Below are positions 12,541 to 25,500 of a DNA stretch of 64,000 nucleotides, one piece after another; the first letter of the stretch is position 1, and each line of letters opens with the position of its first letter. A model generated the notes under the pieces. The model was not told the origin of the DNA. It did no database searches and was given only the letters and a program-made list of their open reading frames with translations. The translations under genes were made by a program, and so were the position numbers. The DNA is from Capitella teleta (taxonomy: Eukaryota; Annelida; Polychaeta; Capitellidae), in assembly GCA_000328365.1 (NCBI GenBank), contig KB308622.1, positions 67,599 to 131,598 on the forward strand. The letters are read 5' to 3'.

Positions 12541-13010
12541 TTATCCTTCCTCTGCATGACCATGATCATGATGCCATGTTAAGATTCCTGTAGCATTCAT
12601 TGTCATTTTCAGCAATGCCAGTTGCAAAAACTCCTCTAACACATCCAGGTCTCCCGTCACAGCCCTGAAGAATATCTCCAGCACGGCTCTCTCGGTAAAT
12701 GACTTCAGGCTTCGAGCGATCATGTGAGAATCTTGTAGCTTGCATAAGTATGTTTTGCTCCAGATGAGGACAAATTTGTGAAGAACTTTTTCTGTGTATT
12801 CAATTCTTTGGATAGACGAGTCACCTTCTGCTTCCTCTTCCGACATTGCCGCCTTTCCAGCATGAACTTTAGTGAAGTGCTTGCTCTCATTGAACTCTTT
12901 GTATATCACAAATTCATGACAGAGAAAACACATCGGTTTCCCTTTTCTTTCCACACAAAAATAACTCGTCCATTTGCTGTTGAAGATGTGTTTCTCATCA
13001 GAGATCTTCC
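12541..13010 (-). pseudogene. ZBED/hAT-like transposase-derived N-terminal fragment
   Basis: An open frame reads from about 13010 down to a stop at 12541. It contains FNSKWTSYFCVERKGKPMC followed by FLCHEF and SKHFTKVHAGK. This spaced Cys/Cys/His/His pattern with a GKPxCxxC core is the zinc-finger N-terminus of the ZBED5/EPM2AIP1/SCAND3 group, which derives from hAT transposases. A stop codon lies just upstream in frame and the catalytic part is absent, so it looks like a remnant. A later reading (KFVLIWSKTYLCKLQDS) is less family-like. Captured host use cannot be excluded. Confidence 0.5.
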
Positions 13011-13635
13011 ATTACTTCGCTGGAAGAGCCATCATTGAACAGTGGAAAAACATCTTGCTCTAAGAACAACATGGGACTGAATGACATCCCTCTTTCCGTC
13101 CATTCAAATTGAACACAACCACTGTACACCTAGTGATGCAATTGGCACTAATTGACAGATTGCCCATGCTGCTTAACCATGCAAACATGTTCGATATACA
13201 ATCTTTGAAATGCTCTGATACAATTAATCTGATACAAGGTGTCTCTGCATAGTTTTCGGCTTTGGAATTGATCTCAAATGATTATTTACTTTTCAAATTG
13301 CTGCTGGTGTCATAAACATAATATAAGAGCCCTGATAGCATTCAGGTGTCGGTTATATGCCATTTACCCATCATCATTGCCACAGAAGTATCGCTTCTTG
13401 CCACTGTCGTTCTTCTGTCACTTTTGTGGCGAGAATTATACACATAAGAAAATGTCTGTGCCACGTAGGTGAAACTTCTCTGACACGAAAGGAATTAAAA
13501 TTATCTCGTGCCACATACATGCACATTTTCATTCACATATCTGGCGACTTATCGGAAAGGATTCAACCAATTAAGCCGCTGGGCAAATGCAAATAATGTG
13601 TGTTAGTTCCAGCCCAGCCAAATGGGCACTGGCAA

Positions 13636-14315
13636 TTAAAGGGATGGGGAACTGAATTTTAAGTGATGTTCTATTGACCCATAGCACCAATTGATAGCAT
13701 TCCGTGCCAAAAACACCTTGCCTGGATGCAAGCGTAAGGAAATAATGCATTCCGAATATTGGGGTTAGCATTGCGCCTATGGGAGAATGGCTTCCATTAC
13801 AAAATATAGGAAGCGAACGTCAGCTGAGGGCTTGCCATGATTGGTCCCGTTCTCCTCGTGAAGCTATCGATTTCAGCCAATCAGAGCAGAGCATCTTCGC
13901 CATAAAAGTTCATCTTTGTTGTTTACGAAACAAGAGTGCATGCGTGGTGCACTCTGGCTGACCTTTTTACTGTTTCAGGAGGTAGGTTCTTAGAAAATTG
14001 CTTGCTAAAATAAGAAAAATAGCAAAAAATATTTTTTTTTTTGCACCTGACTGGTGGCAAAATGATTATTCTATCTATTTCCCAAAAGAAAATAAAAAAA
14101 TATCAGGGGTTTAGTCGCAGGACATGCTGAAATGACGAGGCCCATTGTAAAAGATGGGGAACTCGGTGTTTCATCACAGCTCCTGATGTCACACCTAATT
14201 AGCAATATATCTCCCGCGAAATCGTTAGCGATGATAGTTCTTGTGTGGGCCATGCATAGGAATCATTTTTTGTGCATCAAATAACGGCTCAAAGTCTAGT
14301 TCTCCCTCCCTTTAA
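13636..14315 (-). mobile_element. TTAA-flanked MITE, copy A
   Basis: Element 13640-14311 is flanked by TTAA on both sides. Its ends are inverted: AGGGATGGGGAACT at one and AGTTCTCCCTCCCT at the other. It is the reverse orientation of the copies at 21146 and 33513. TTAA target duplication is the hallmark of piggyBac-type transposition. No transposase is encoded, so it is a non-autonomous DNA element of about 0.67 kb. Confidence 0.8.
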
Positions 14316-15130
14316 AAGCCAAACGTTATAATGTATGCATGAAGCCTGAATATTCATGATTACTTATTTGAATGTTACATCATTCTGTTCTTAGCGTCTG
14401 TTGAGACCAGACATGCAAAATTATATCCACTAGTACATGCATCTTCAACGATTCTTCAGCTGCCTTCATCACTTTTTACCGGTGAGCTATTCTTTATATG
14501 ATTGCATCGTTCATCATGTATACACATGTATATCACATACATGTGGTGTTGTACTCTTAATTGCTAATACAAGTGGCATCATTTGTAAAATACGATTGAT
14601 ATGCTCCACACATTCGTAACAATTGATTGAATTATACTTTGTTCGTAGTTTCACGGTTGAGATTTAAATTTTTCTTGTGTTCGAATTTCATCATCTATAT
14701 GCATCCATTTTTCTTGATTATTATAACTGTATATAACTATTGGGTACTTGTAATTGATTACCCAGTTGTCATGTAAGAAGATTGGTAATCATCGGAAAAT
14801 AACTAGCTCTGTTACTTACTACTTTGATCCTGGATCCGGAATGATCTCAATCAATTGTCAACTAATATCGTCAAATTTAATATTTCTTTAATTTGAATAG
14901 GCCCAGTTGGAAGTTAAGAGCCCACGAGGCAGCAACACTCGGTTGGCGCCTGTTGCTGATAGCGCGATTGTCGATTATGTAATTATTCTGCATTCACCCG
15001 TAATTACTCTATCTTATGCTGATTCGCGAACCGGCAAGCTTTGTTCTTTTATCTGATTTCGTAATTCCTCTGATGTCCAAATTAATTAGTTGTCACACAA
15101 TTCGTAATTCTTAAGAAAATTGAGAGGCGT
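14316..15130. other. Intergenic, nothing recognised
   Basis: AT-rich DNA with no open frame of note and no repeat recognised by eye. Confidence 0.5.
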
Positions 15131-15135
15131 AATAA

Positions 15136-15280
15136 AGTTGGTTAATCAACGAACAGCAAACANNNNNNNNNNNNNNNNNNNNNNNNNNNNNNNNNNNNNN
15201 NNNNNNNNNNNNCAAACAAACAAACAAACAAACAAACAAACAAACAAACAAACAAACAAACAAACAAACAAACAAACAAA
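15136..15280 (-). repeat. (CAAA)n microsatellite with 50-N gap; LINE 3' tail
   Basis: A pure CAAA array occupies 15213-15280 and abuts 50 N (15163-15212); AGCAAACA lies on the other side, so the gap probably sits inside the array. On the minus strand it reads (TTTG)n directly after the LINE reading frame ends, so it is best read as the simple-repeat 3' tail of that insertion. Confidence 0.6.
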
Positions 15281-16962
15281 GGTTGGTCCTCATCGCCGAT
15301 TGGAGACATCTTCCGCTCGAGGAAAGTACGTCAGACTTCTGACAGACACACCTCAAGCAGAAGACGCCTTGCTTCGGCGATGCTCAGGATGGAGGACAAA
15401 TGGCCCCTGACGACATCCCTCAGCTCAGCGACGGCTGAAGCAAGCGCAGCCTCGCCATCGCTCACTGAGCGCTTCCACTGGTCTTGCACAAAGCTGGACA
15501 GTGGAGCACCCAGCATGCATAGCGAGGATGCGTCGCAGCTGAGATAAGTCGCCAGAAGCTTCAAATTACATGCGGCAATGGACGAACTTTTGAGGGAAAG
15601 TTTAGCACATATCGACACTAGGGTATTTGCATTAAAAGAACATTTGTACCAAAAGTTGGCAAAGTGAGACAAAAGTTGTACAGGTAAGTCAGAACAACGA
15701 ACAAGACTAGGGATATATTTAGATCTGTTTCGAGGATGAAGGCCGAACAGTTTGCGGATGCATTTTTGCCAAGAAATATGTAATTGTATAATATGTGTTT
15801 GATCAAGATTCCATAACGGAGAGCCAAAAAACTAGTACAATTTGTTTTAAACAAAGAACATAAAACATCTGATGAGCAATGACTAAAGGTACTGGCTAAC
15901 ATATTTGTTGAGACATGTAAATTGCTGATAGCTTTTTTGATGTTAGCTTGATCAGCTCCCGATCCAATAACAGTTCCGAGGTGAATTGCTTTCTGTGTGT
16001 ATTCAATATCATCGCCATTTAATTTCACAATAGGTTTCAACATTTTCTTTGTCTGTTTACTATTAAATAATACCACCTGGCTTTTTGAACTATTAAAAAG
16101 AATATCAAAATCACTTGCACATTCTTCACAGATTTTTAGCATTTGCATAGTGGCTTCATATGTAAGTGCCATTAAAGTAACGTCGTCAGCATATGTCATT
16201 ACACCAGCAAACTTATGACCTAAAAAAATCCGACATTTAATTTAGACAAACAAGAAATCAATTAATCTATATATATATACAAAAAAGCACAGGTGATAGT
16301 ACACTGCCCTGTTTAATCCCATTTTTGTTATATGCAGTTATATATAATTATAGTTATATATATATTATAATTATAAGTTATATATATATAACAGTTATAT
16401 GCCAGTTTGCTCAATTCAGAGTCAAATAGCCAATGTTCTTGTATAAGGAGAATATTACACTTTTGTAACCAGTGTTCAATATATGAGTCTATCGGGTCCA
16501 TGACCTTGTGAATTCCATGAGCCTAGGTTAAGTGTCGTTTTCATCGTCGTTTTTGTGTTCGTCTTCTTCGGCGTCAGCGTCGTCATGAGCGAATGATTCC
16601 GCAAATACATCTTCAAAATTAGAATTATCTTGTGGAGGTTTCTTTGGCACAGAATTCAACCATTCTCGGCACATGACACCGCTGGGCCAGAATTTGGCTT
16701 GCAGTACTTTTTTGAGGTCCTCTTCTGTGACTGTGACTCGAAATGATGCACGCAGCCATGTTGCTTTTGAAACGCGATGTACTTGTTTTGGTCGAACGCC
16801 CATAAAGCCTTTGAGAGCATCAGCATCACAAACGCCATACACAAATAATTGCTTTAGTGGCTTGCAACTCTTGATCTCAGTATCCGTCTCCCCAATTCCA
16901 ACAACTTGTAAAGGATGAGGACCCCACGACGAGTAAGAAGCGTATATAACCATGTTTAACAT
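15281..16962 (-). mobile_element. CR1/L2-like LINE remnant (ORF1 part, endonuclease start, RT)
   Basis: Read 5' to 3' on the minus strand. 16962-16528 is an ORF1-type frame with SFRVTVTEEDLKKVLQ and FWPSGVMCREW, the conserved tail of non-LTR ORF1 proteins, ending in an acidic stretch. 16501-16394 starts ORF2 with an apurinic-endonuclease N-terminus (ILLIQEHWLF). An AT palindrome then replaces most of the endonuclease and early RT. 16330-15620 is the RT palm and thumb, with NGIKQGSVLSPVLF, YADDVTLMA and FNSSKSQVVLFN. 15672-15331 is the C-terminal region. At least one in-frame stop, one frame change and the internal deletion show it is dead. It is one of the RT families with a simple-repeat tail. 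Confidence 0.8.
16335..16402. repeat. AT-rich palindrome at LINE deletion junction
   Basis: TATATAA/TTATATA-rich inverted repeat bounded on both sides by CATATAAC-type sequence, sitting where the endonuclease frame stops and the RT frame resumes. It probably marks an internal deletion or filler. Confidence 0.5.
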
Positions 16963-16964
16963 TT

Positions 16965-19500
16965 CTATATATTTTCAGGTAACTTAAATAGTTGAAGGGA
17001 GAGAGTGAGCGCTATGAATGCTGCTAAAAGTACCTTGGCACTGGTGGGTGTCTATGCGAATTCTTTAATATCTTCTTTGAAAAGGGTGGGGTGGGCTTTT
17101 ATTTAGGAGTGTGCTTTTAACCAAGACAAGACGGTAGTGAAAATACACATCATCATCATCATAAACAACACTAATACAACATATTTTGTCCTGTTAAAGT
17201 ACAACAAATTTAATGAATTTTGCACAGTAAACAAAACTTACTTGAATTGCTGGGCTTTGAGCACAATCAGATTTCTGCTGTTGTCATGCCATTACCTCTC
17301 AGAGACACTGAGCTCAGAGGAATTCCTTGCTTCAGTGAGCTCTGTCAGTTTCATGTCTTAAACTCCTTGTGAAAGTTATGACAACTAAAAGCTTTCATTG
17401 CTCTCACACTCCTCCTCAAAGTTTGAGGGTCTAAGAAATTCCAAATTACAGTCAAAATTGTTTATTCTAGTCAGGTACCTCATCGTTATTCTCCTTATTC
17501 CAGTGTTCGTTGATTAAAGAAAAAGCTTTCTGACCATCACTAGCTGAAGAGTTAAAAAGATGCGCTATTTTGATGTCCATCTGTACAAATTTGGGTAGAG
17601 TCATAAGCTCACGACCCCATGTTCAACCAAGCAGTGAGCAAGCTTGTGTCAGCTGATTTATTTAGTATGTAAGTAGGTCAAACTACAGGTCATTGCATGC
17701 AATCAGGTCATAGGGGGTTCCATATTAAGCTTTTTGGTTCATTCATTTTATTTAATAAGTGACATATCGGACTGTATTATAAGAGGGTTCCCTTACAGAT
17801 CTTCTCATTAATATAAAATATGGTGGGTTTCGCCAAAAAAATACTGGTGATCCGTGAGGTCAAAAACCATGATAATCAGCCATTGTTTCTTACTTTTTTT
17901 TTCTATATTGCCTTGAGGGTCTTGTTGGAAAATATATTATTTGAGGCACCTTGTACATTAATTCATGCCAAATCCTTCAGGATATAGTGCATAGATGATT
18001 TATGAAGGCCCTGAGCCCAAAACCTGAAAACCGCTTAGAATCACCCAACATTGTGTTTTCTATCATAGCTTACTTTTGCAACTTGCGACTTGTGACAGGT
18101 TTTGTCATGGAGGCTCATAAATGAGTCACGAAATATTGGAGTAGATGATGAGCCTCTACACCCTCTACTGCTACTCGAGTGGCAGTGGCTGAGTCTAAGG
18201 AAGCCACTATGTGCCAGTACTTGGTTTTGTAGGCTGTCACGTCACGAAGGTCGAACCTTGCGTGAACCAAACGGCAGGATTTGCTGTCCAGAAGACTGAC
18301 AATTTTACAGCAACTGCGGCCATGGCGTAGTCAAGTGTAATTTAAAAAAACGGAGGTCACCACTTATAGAGACTCAAACAAGTTGGTGTTGAAGAGAATA
18401 CTAAATCTTTTATTCCTTCGTGAAAAGCAAAATAGACATGAATGAAATTGACATATCTGGTCGTCAGTGTAAGGGCGCCATGCTCCACATGATGTTGATT
18501 TTTCTTCCAATAATTCTGTTGCTCTGTCTTCACATATTGAAATGATTGGCGCCTATATTCCTGGTTTCATTATTTTCAAACCTAAAGAATCTATTCAGTG
18601 CATTGCATGTCTCAGTGCTCTCACCAGTGCTAATAACTCATCTAGTCTGGTGTGCCTGGCTTTTCTCTTGTTTTTTGTTGATTGTCATTTCTAGTGCCAC
18701 CTTCTGGTCGAGTGTATTTTGGGCTGTTCATGAATAAAGAATACTATGCATTATACATGTATTGGTAAATAAAATGAACAGTTCAAACAATAATATTATT
18801 ATAATCCTTTTAAACATGACACTCAGCTATGCACCTGCTGTATCCCAAAAATAAATATTTGTAATTATACATCATACATATAAGTATTAGGCCCCCTCGT
18901 ACACTGTCACTGGTACACATGTCTTAGCTTAACACTGTCAGAGCCTGCAATAACTGGACTCTGACTGGCAACTTGACAGAGTCACAGACTTGACTGTTGA
19001 CATTACTGTTGACAGTATTGTGTAAATGTGTTGACATCAGACTCAATAAATCGTGAACTTTTAGATGAAGAACAAGTAACATTAATCAAGTTTAATTGCA
19101 CTTGGTCAATAGCGACAGATGGTAGTGCACGCACTTACACATAGAGCAAAGAATCAAATGACTGATGCTATTTCGCAGTTGACAGCAATTAATTTGTTCT
19201 TATCCAGCCAGACATCATTCAATTTAGCGCCATTCAAACATTTGGGAAATTATGCTGTTATTGTGACCTGTTGCCAAAACAAACTCGGATTTTATTCAAC
19301 AGTCAACGACTACAGAGGATGTCACTATTGTTCCAACATTAAGTTAACCCAAAACAAAACACAGCTGTACTGAAACGGACATTATATGCAGAGGAGGGAG
19401 TTCTAGAGTGGGAGATGATGGATGGTCAAGTGTAGAGTTGTATCTCCACACGATTGCCGTTTATTGCTAACAATGTTTTTCATACGATTTTCATGGTGGC
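16965..19500. other. Intergenic, nothing firmly recognised
   Basis: AT-rich sequence with scattered short frames. A small retroelement-like stretch may exist near 18100-18340 but is too short and weak to assign. Confidence 0.45.
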
Positions 19501-19995
19501 GTATATGAACGATGGCGGCGCATGTACATGGCGGCTAGCCGTTATGCCACGGCTGGTTGACGGCTCAGGTGTTGTCACGGGCATTTGCTTGGCGGAGCCA
19601 CAAGCGGAACTGCCTGGTCGCGAGGGGGCGTGACGGGCCGTGACGACAGAGAGTGGCCTGTTTGACAGGTCTCTTTACTTTGGAAGTGTTCAGCGAAGAC
19701 GGACAGAGGACGACGGAGTGACCGAAAGCCGAATAATTCAGAGTACAGACGACTGGATTTCAAAAGGTGAGCTGTCCTGACTACACAGGCCTCCATGGCG
19801 GCGGCTGGCAGTTCACAGCGGCGGCTTTGGGGTCTAATTGAGTGTCATCTTTTCTCTGATGACTATCTTATGCGAATAACATCGGCTAAAATCGGAATCG
19901 TTCGTGAACTTCCGGAGGTTTCGCTGAACATGGCTGCCGTGCAAGCGCAAACATTCTGTCACTAACGAATCTCTCGGCCTGGGCGGCTCAATTTG
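19500..19995 (+). promoter_or_regulatory. GC-rich promoter-like island, possible first exon of RPRD gene
   Basis: This is locally GC/CpG-rich with repeated ATGGCGGC and CTTCCGGAG motifs (YY1- and ETS-like). CAAAAG followed by GTGAGC at 19767 is a strong splice-donor match. A short frame from an ATG at 19795 (55 codons, MAAAGSSQRRLWGLIE and on) is open but has no known match. I infer a promoter and non-coding first exon for the RPRD gene, whose first coding exon begins after an acceptor at 22505. A separate small gene is possible. Confidence 0.35.
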
Positions 19996-20331
19996 GCCTG
20001 GATGGTCAATTATTTTGTGCTATATTGGTAAGGAAAAATATGATAACTGCAAATAACATGGCTTGATTACTGCTTTCTGCTTCTTTGGGATCATTCAGTG
20101 AAGTTTCCATATCTCAAAATGACAATCTGAAAAATAGTGAAATCTTCCAACGCTCCCGAGTGACACCGCCACAGCTGATGCTGATAGTTGTGTCGATAGC
20201 CAGTGACAGCTGCGGGGTTTTCGTCACAGAGTTAGCGACCGCTGGCGACATCTATTGGACGATTATTCATAAGCTGAAATTAATATAGCTGACACAATCG
20301 TCATGCACTCGTGGACCAATCACCTAAACAG

Positions 20332-22232
20332 GCTAAACTAGAGGCAGTAGAGCACAGGGACTGAGGGAGTCTTACCAGTGGGCTCTGGAATCTGGATACA
20401 TGGATTGTCTATGCAGCCTTCCAGACAGTATATAATAATATCAAGGGAAGTCACTGATTTCTCAGAAGAACAATAACAAAGCCTTGGAAGCTACATTCCC
20501 CTCACGGAAGAGAGCTGAGGCTTCGGATCTGGCAAGATTATGAATAAATGAACCTATAGACACCAAAAACTCCGCACGGCAGTGACTAATTACTCATTAA
20601 TTGCACAAAAATGCTTCCATTTCCAAAACGACTAGCAACGGGTACGATGGCTGCAGCATTCGACCTTCACCTTAACAAGCCGCTCAGTGATTGATCAATA
20701 ATAGTCCAGCTGAGAAATGCAATGGAAATTAATCGAAGCATTCACTCGATAGAGATCAGTCCAGCAGTATGATTCTATAAATTATTCGATGCATATAACA
20801 GTATTCAGATAATTTTATAGTTCGTAATACTGGTTATAAATTCTAAAGTTATTAGATAGATAACACAACATGTTGTAAGGTATATAAAACGATTCTAAAC
20901 ATATACACCAGAGGGCGCTGTATGTGTTGTCTACTAATTCCCGTCAAGTCAACTTACTTAAATGCAATGTGTCTTTCAACTCTAACTCCTTTTTCTAGCC
21001 TATTTCATGCTCAATTTGACTCTCAGAATAGTTTTTATTGTTCGAGAGACAATTACAGACAGGATGTTTCACTCTAAAGCCAATCTGTTAATTAAGTCTA
21101 ATGTACTCTGAGCTCTACACTTTTGCAGCTCCATTCCGGTTTTAAAGGGAGGGAGAACTGGTTAAAAATTGACGTTGAGTCGTTATTTGATGCACCATAA
21201 ATGATTCCTATGCCTGGCCCACACAAGGAATATCATCGCTAACGATTTCGCGGGCGATATATTGCTAACTAGGCGTGACGTCAGCAGCTGTGATGAAACA
21301 CCGAGTTCCCCATCTGTTACAATGGGCCTCGTCATATCAGCGTGTCCTGCGACTAAACCCTTGGATATTTTTTTATTTTCTTTTCGGAAATAGATAGAAT
21401 AATCATTTTGCCACCAGTCAGGCGCGAAAAAAAAATATTTTTCGCTATTTTTCTTATTTTAACAAGCGATTTTCTAGGACACCTACCATGTTTCTCATCC
21501 TGAAACAGTAAAAAGGTCAGCCAGAGTGCACCACGCATGCGCTTTCGTTTCGTAAACAACAAAGATGTCCTTTTATGGCGAAGATGATCTGCTCTGATTG
21601 GCTGAAATCGATAGCTTCACGAGGGGAACGGAACCAATCAGCCATCAGCCAAACCAAGCCATCAGCTGACGTTTGCCTCCTATACTTCGCAATGGAAGCC
21701 ATTCTCCCATAGGCGCAATGCTAACCCCGATATTCGGAATGCATTATTTCCTTACGCTTGCATCCAGGCATGGTGTTTTTGGCACGGAATGCTATCAATT
21801 GGTGCTATGAGTTAATAGAACATCACTTAAAATTTAGTTCCCCATCCCTTTAAGGATTTTATTTTGACATTTAGCGATCGTGAGTTCGCTACGGGCTGAA
21901 AATTTGCTGCGGTCCGACAAAATGGATGCATCGTACCCGTTGCTAGTCGTTTTGCAACTGATTGGATTTTTGGCCAATTAATTAGTAATTAGGCGTTGCC
22001 GTACGAGATTATTGGTGTCAATCGTTTCATTTATTGGTGATCTTGCCAGATCCGAAGTTTCGGCTCCCTTTTTTGAAGAGAAGATTGCTTTCAAGGCAAG
22101 CGTCCTAAGATTGACAGGAATCAGTGACTTCCCTTGATATTATATATATAGACAGAAAGCATTCACTGCATTCAGTTTTGTCCATATCTGCTCGCTCACT
22201 GGTAAGACCCCCTGTGAACTAGAGGACCTAAC
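20332..22232. mobile_element. Foldback element with ~300-bp inverted arms and nested MITE
   Basis: Left arm about 20332-20665 and right arm about 21921-22232 are diverged reverse complements. Shared blocks include AATATCAAGGGAAGTCACTG, CTTCGGATCTGGCAAGAT and AACGACTAGCAACGGGTACG. The centre contains MITE copy B with its own TTAA duplication, so that insertion is younger. No transposase frame is visible. It would be a non-autonomous element with long terminal inverted repeats, probably inside the first intron of the RPRD gene. Confidence 0.65.
21142..21853 (+). mobile_element. TTAA-flanked MITE, copy B
   Basis: Element 21146-21849 (704 bp) with TTAA at 21142-21145 and 21850-21853. It has the same orientation as copy C and is closely similar along its whole length to copies A and C. 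It is nested in the foldback element above. Confidence 0.85.
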
Positions 22233-22527
22233 AAGTAACATCCTCTGCAGCGGGTCTGCCTGAAAATTGAAAGATCGTCAATATTAATCATCAATTCCAG
22301 GACCTGATGTCATTCTTCTTCCCCCCCTCATTTTAGTTATTTACTTTTAACTGATAAGGCTAATTGTTGGATTAAACAGTTTGTAAGTGAAATTTAGCAC
22401 ATTTTGTGTTGTATTTTAGGCTTACGTCTGAAATTTGTCTTTCTGCAATCCATCAATGATTAAATTAGCTACCAATATAGCATGTTCTGTTTCTCTGTTT
22501 TGCAGAGTTGAAATCCGCCCCATTGCA

Positions 22528-25500
22528 ATGAAGAACATGGATGAAGAGAGCGTTGCCAAGAAACTGCGAGGAGTGAATGCGACACAGGACAACATCCAGA
22601 GCCTGGCCATTTGGGTGTTGCATCATAAAGCCCACCATGAAAAAATCGTTGACATTTGGTTCAAAGTCTTAAAGAAATCTAAAATGCCTCACCGTTTGAC
22701 ACTGTTCTACCTCTGCAATGATATCGTTCAAAATTCCAAACGCAAACATGCCATGTGCTACAAGGATCAGTTCAAAGAGGTTCTGAAGGATGCCACTCTC
22801 CTTGTTAGGTACATTGAAGGTTATTCTTTCTGGGACTCGTTGCTGATGACTATAATTTCAGGGATATTTCAATCAGATCAAAAGTTGAAAGACTTTACAA
22901 TATTTGGTCAGAACGCAATGTTTACGACCAAGGGTACACTGAAGAACTCAAGTCCATTCTGAGTATGATGCACTAACTTATGTTAATTTAATTTATTAAT
23001 TTTTTTCCTTGTAGATGACACTAAAGTCAGAGCGGCAATGAGTTCAAAATTGCTGGCGGAATTCCAGGTTTGTTTATTGTTGATGTCTTATTTCTTTATT
23101 TTCTTTATTTGTTCTTTATTTTTTACCTCTTCTCATCAGCCAAAAGCACTCACTAACATGATAATGAAAGTTAAAAGATGTGAAGAGGAAATCGAAATGA
23201 AACGAAGACAAGTAGCCAATCTCAAAATGGACTCTTCTGACTTAGAAGCCATTAAAAAACTCAAAGGTTTGTTGCTTTAAAAATAAAAAATTAAAAAATA
23301 TAATTCTCCTTCAATAGACAAAGGTCAAGGTCAGCAGTTCCTGCGCCAGTTTGAGCTGTCCTGCTTGAAATTGGAAGATTTTGTGAAGGTCGTTGAGGAG
23401 GAGATCAAGGACAGAGCCGCCCTTGTGGAACTTCTGGAGGAGAGCGAACTCTTCTATGACGCTCAGCATGGAGAAGCCAAGATTGTAGCCAACGTGAGCG
23501 ACACAAGCGTAAAATGCCTTCTTTCACTGATGTGTAATTATTCGCAGGCGTACAAGAACTTTGGCGTCCGAGTGAACAACCAGAGGCGGAGGTTGACGGA
23601 GCACTGCTCTAACCTCCCTGCCGCATCTTCCCCCCCTATTTCCCCTTCTGCTGCCTTTGATGCCCCCTCCCCTGGAGACACACCCCCTCAGGCCATGGGT
23701 AACGACGATATATCAACCGTCGACATGGAAATGTCGGATGAGGAGCAAGACCCTCATCGAGGTGATTATGGTGTGCTCACTAGACTAGTGCGTGCAGTGT
23801 AGGCTAGGATTTTTACTCTGGAGCTTTTTAATCGGTAATTAATGACCTTAACTGTTATATTCTTGGATTTTCAATTTATGAACATTTACAAAATTTTTAA
23901 TTTTTAATTTTTTATGTTAGCGTAAAGCTTCTGTTCAATGGCTAGGGGTGTGGAGTTGTTGTGTCACATATGTCGTGGGGTAAGACGAATTTTATTCCAG
24001 GCGGAGGTCACAGGGGTCAAAACACGGGGGTGACCCCATCGTATTCGCAACCTATCGCCAGTGTGACCCAGATTCAGATGAAGAAAAGTAAGAACTGTGC
24101 TTTGTGCTATGTGTCCGGTTGTGTGGCCCCCCTCCAATGAATCGCTTGAGATTTAATTTATTTCTCTTTTGTGAAATATCAATATCGCTTGTTATCTATG
24201 ATTTTTTTGGTGATCATTAATATTGCGATTATTTTTATCCCTGAGTTTTTGTGTATTTGTTTTTCGTGTATTTTGTATCGTTCCACGACTTTTGACCTTC
24301 TTCCCCAGCCAAAGCCCTCCCGTTGGCCGATCGCTGTGATCGTTTGTTGGAAGCCAGGGGAGCTTTAGGAGGGGCCGCTCCCTCTTCCCCCGACATGCCG
24401 CAGGGTTCTCCCATGGGCCCCAACGAATCCCCTGCCTCAGGTCAGCTGCCTCTCTTGTGCATTCTTAGTTTAATGCCTTTTCCCCACAGATGACCGCAAG
24501 GTGGATTCATTCGTTCCCGGGTACTCTGACCCTGCAAAGTCAGCCGCCAAGTTCCTCAGCAATCTCATCTCTCAGATAGATGGAGACAATTCGTCTGGAT
24601 CAAAGGAAGGAGCCTGGGCCGCCAGCAGCAGAGGCCGCGATTCTAAGGCACCTTTGAGCGAGACAGGCAAAGACGATGGCAGCGCCACACCCGTCATGGA
24701 TGAGATCGCAGAGGCAGCAGCAGCGCCACCTGTTGCCGTTGCTGAGAAACCGGTGGTGAAGACGAACGCCATCGACTTCCTCACTCAGCTGATCAACCAG
24801 ACGAAGAACGCAGACAAGAAAGTTGAAGAGGAGGAAGAGGAGGTCACCAAAGAGGAGCAGGAAGCGGAGGAGCAGGAGGAGTGGCCTCAGTGGAAGCAGA
24901 ACAGTGGGCCCCCACCCCCCTTGATGGGCCTCAGCCCTGAAGCCACACGCCCACCCCCTCCCCTCATGAGCCAGCCTCTCTTGCGTACCCCTCCTCCGAA
25001 TGGACAGGGACCCTTTGGGCAGCAGAGGCAGTTCAATCTTCCTCCCCCCCCACGGCCGCCAAACCTCTCGCCACCCCGTCCCCCTCCTAGTCACCACCTG
25101 CGCACGCCCCCTGACCTTCCCCCTTGGGGTCAACGCTCTCCCTTCCGCCCGCCCGGCATGGACCAGGCGCCCCCCTTCCACCCTGGCGCTCCCCCTCCCC
25201 GCCCTACCTTCCCCCCCACTCTCTCAGCTCCCCCACGCCCTCCCTTCGTCACCGAACCCTACCCCCGAGCCCCCCATGTGACTCAGCCGGGTGTAAATCC
25301 TCCTCCGCCAGCCAATCAGAGCCCTGCATCAGTGGCTCCGCCCCCTCCCAAGGAGAAAGACCCTTTGGCTGAGGTGCAGGAGGAGTTCATTGAGAAACTC
25401 AAGCGGCGTTCTTCCGTTTCGGAAAGTGATCCTCCGAAAAGGAGTAAAAGCGAAGACGACGAGAAGAAGGAGGAGCCAGCCGACGACGACCTTCGCGACC

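Noticed and set aside
13779-13961. Conserved ~60-codon frame in the three MITE copies as a real gene
   Set aside because: Similarity follows from the copies being the same element; no start context or known domain.
15111-15410. Frames rich in CLFV or QTNK
   Set aside because: Translations of the (CAAA)n repeat across the 50-N gap.
18100-18340. Possible retroelement gag-like fragment
   Set aside because: Only a very short zinc-knuckle-like resemblance; too weak to name an element.
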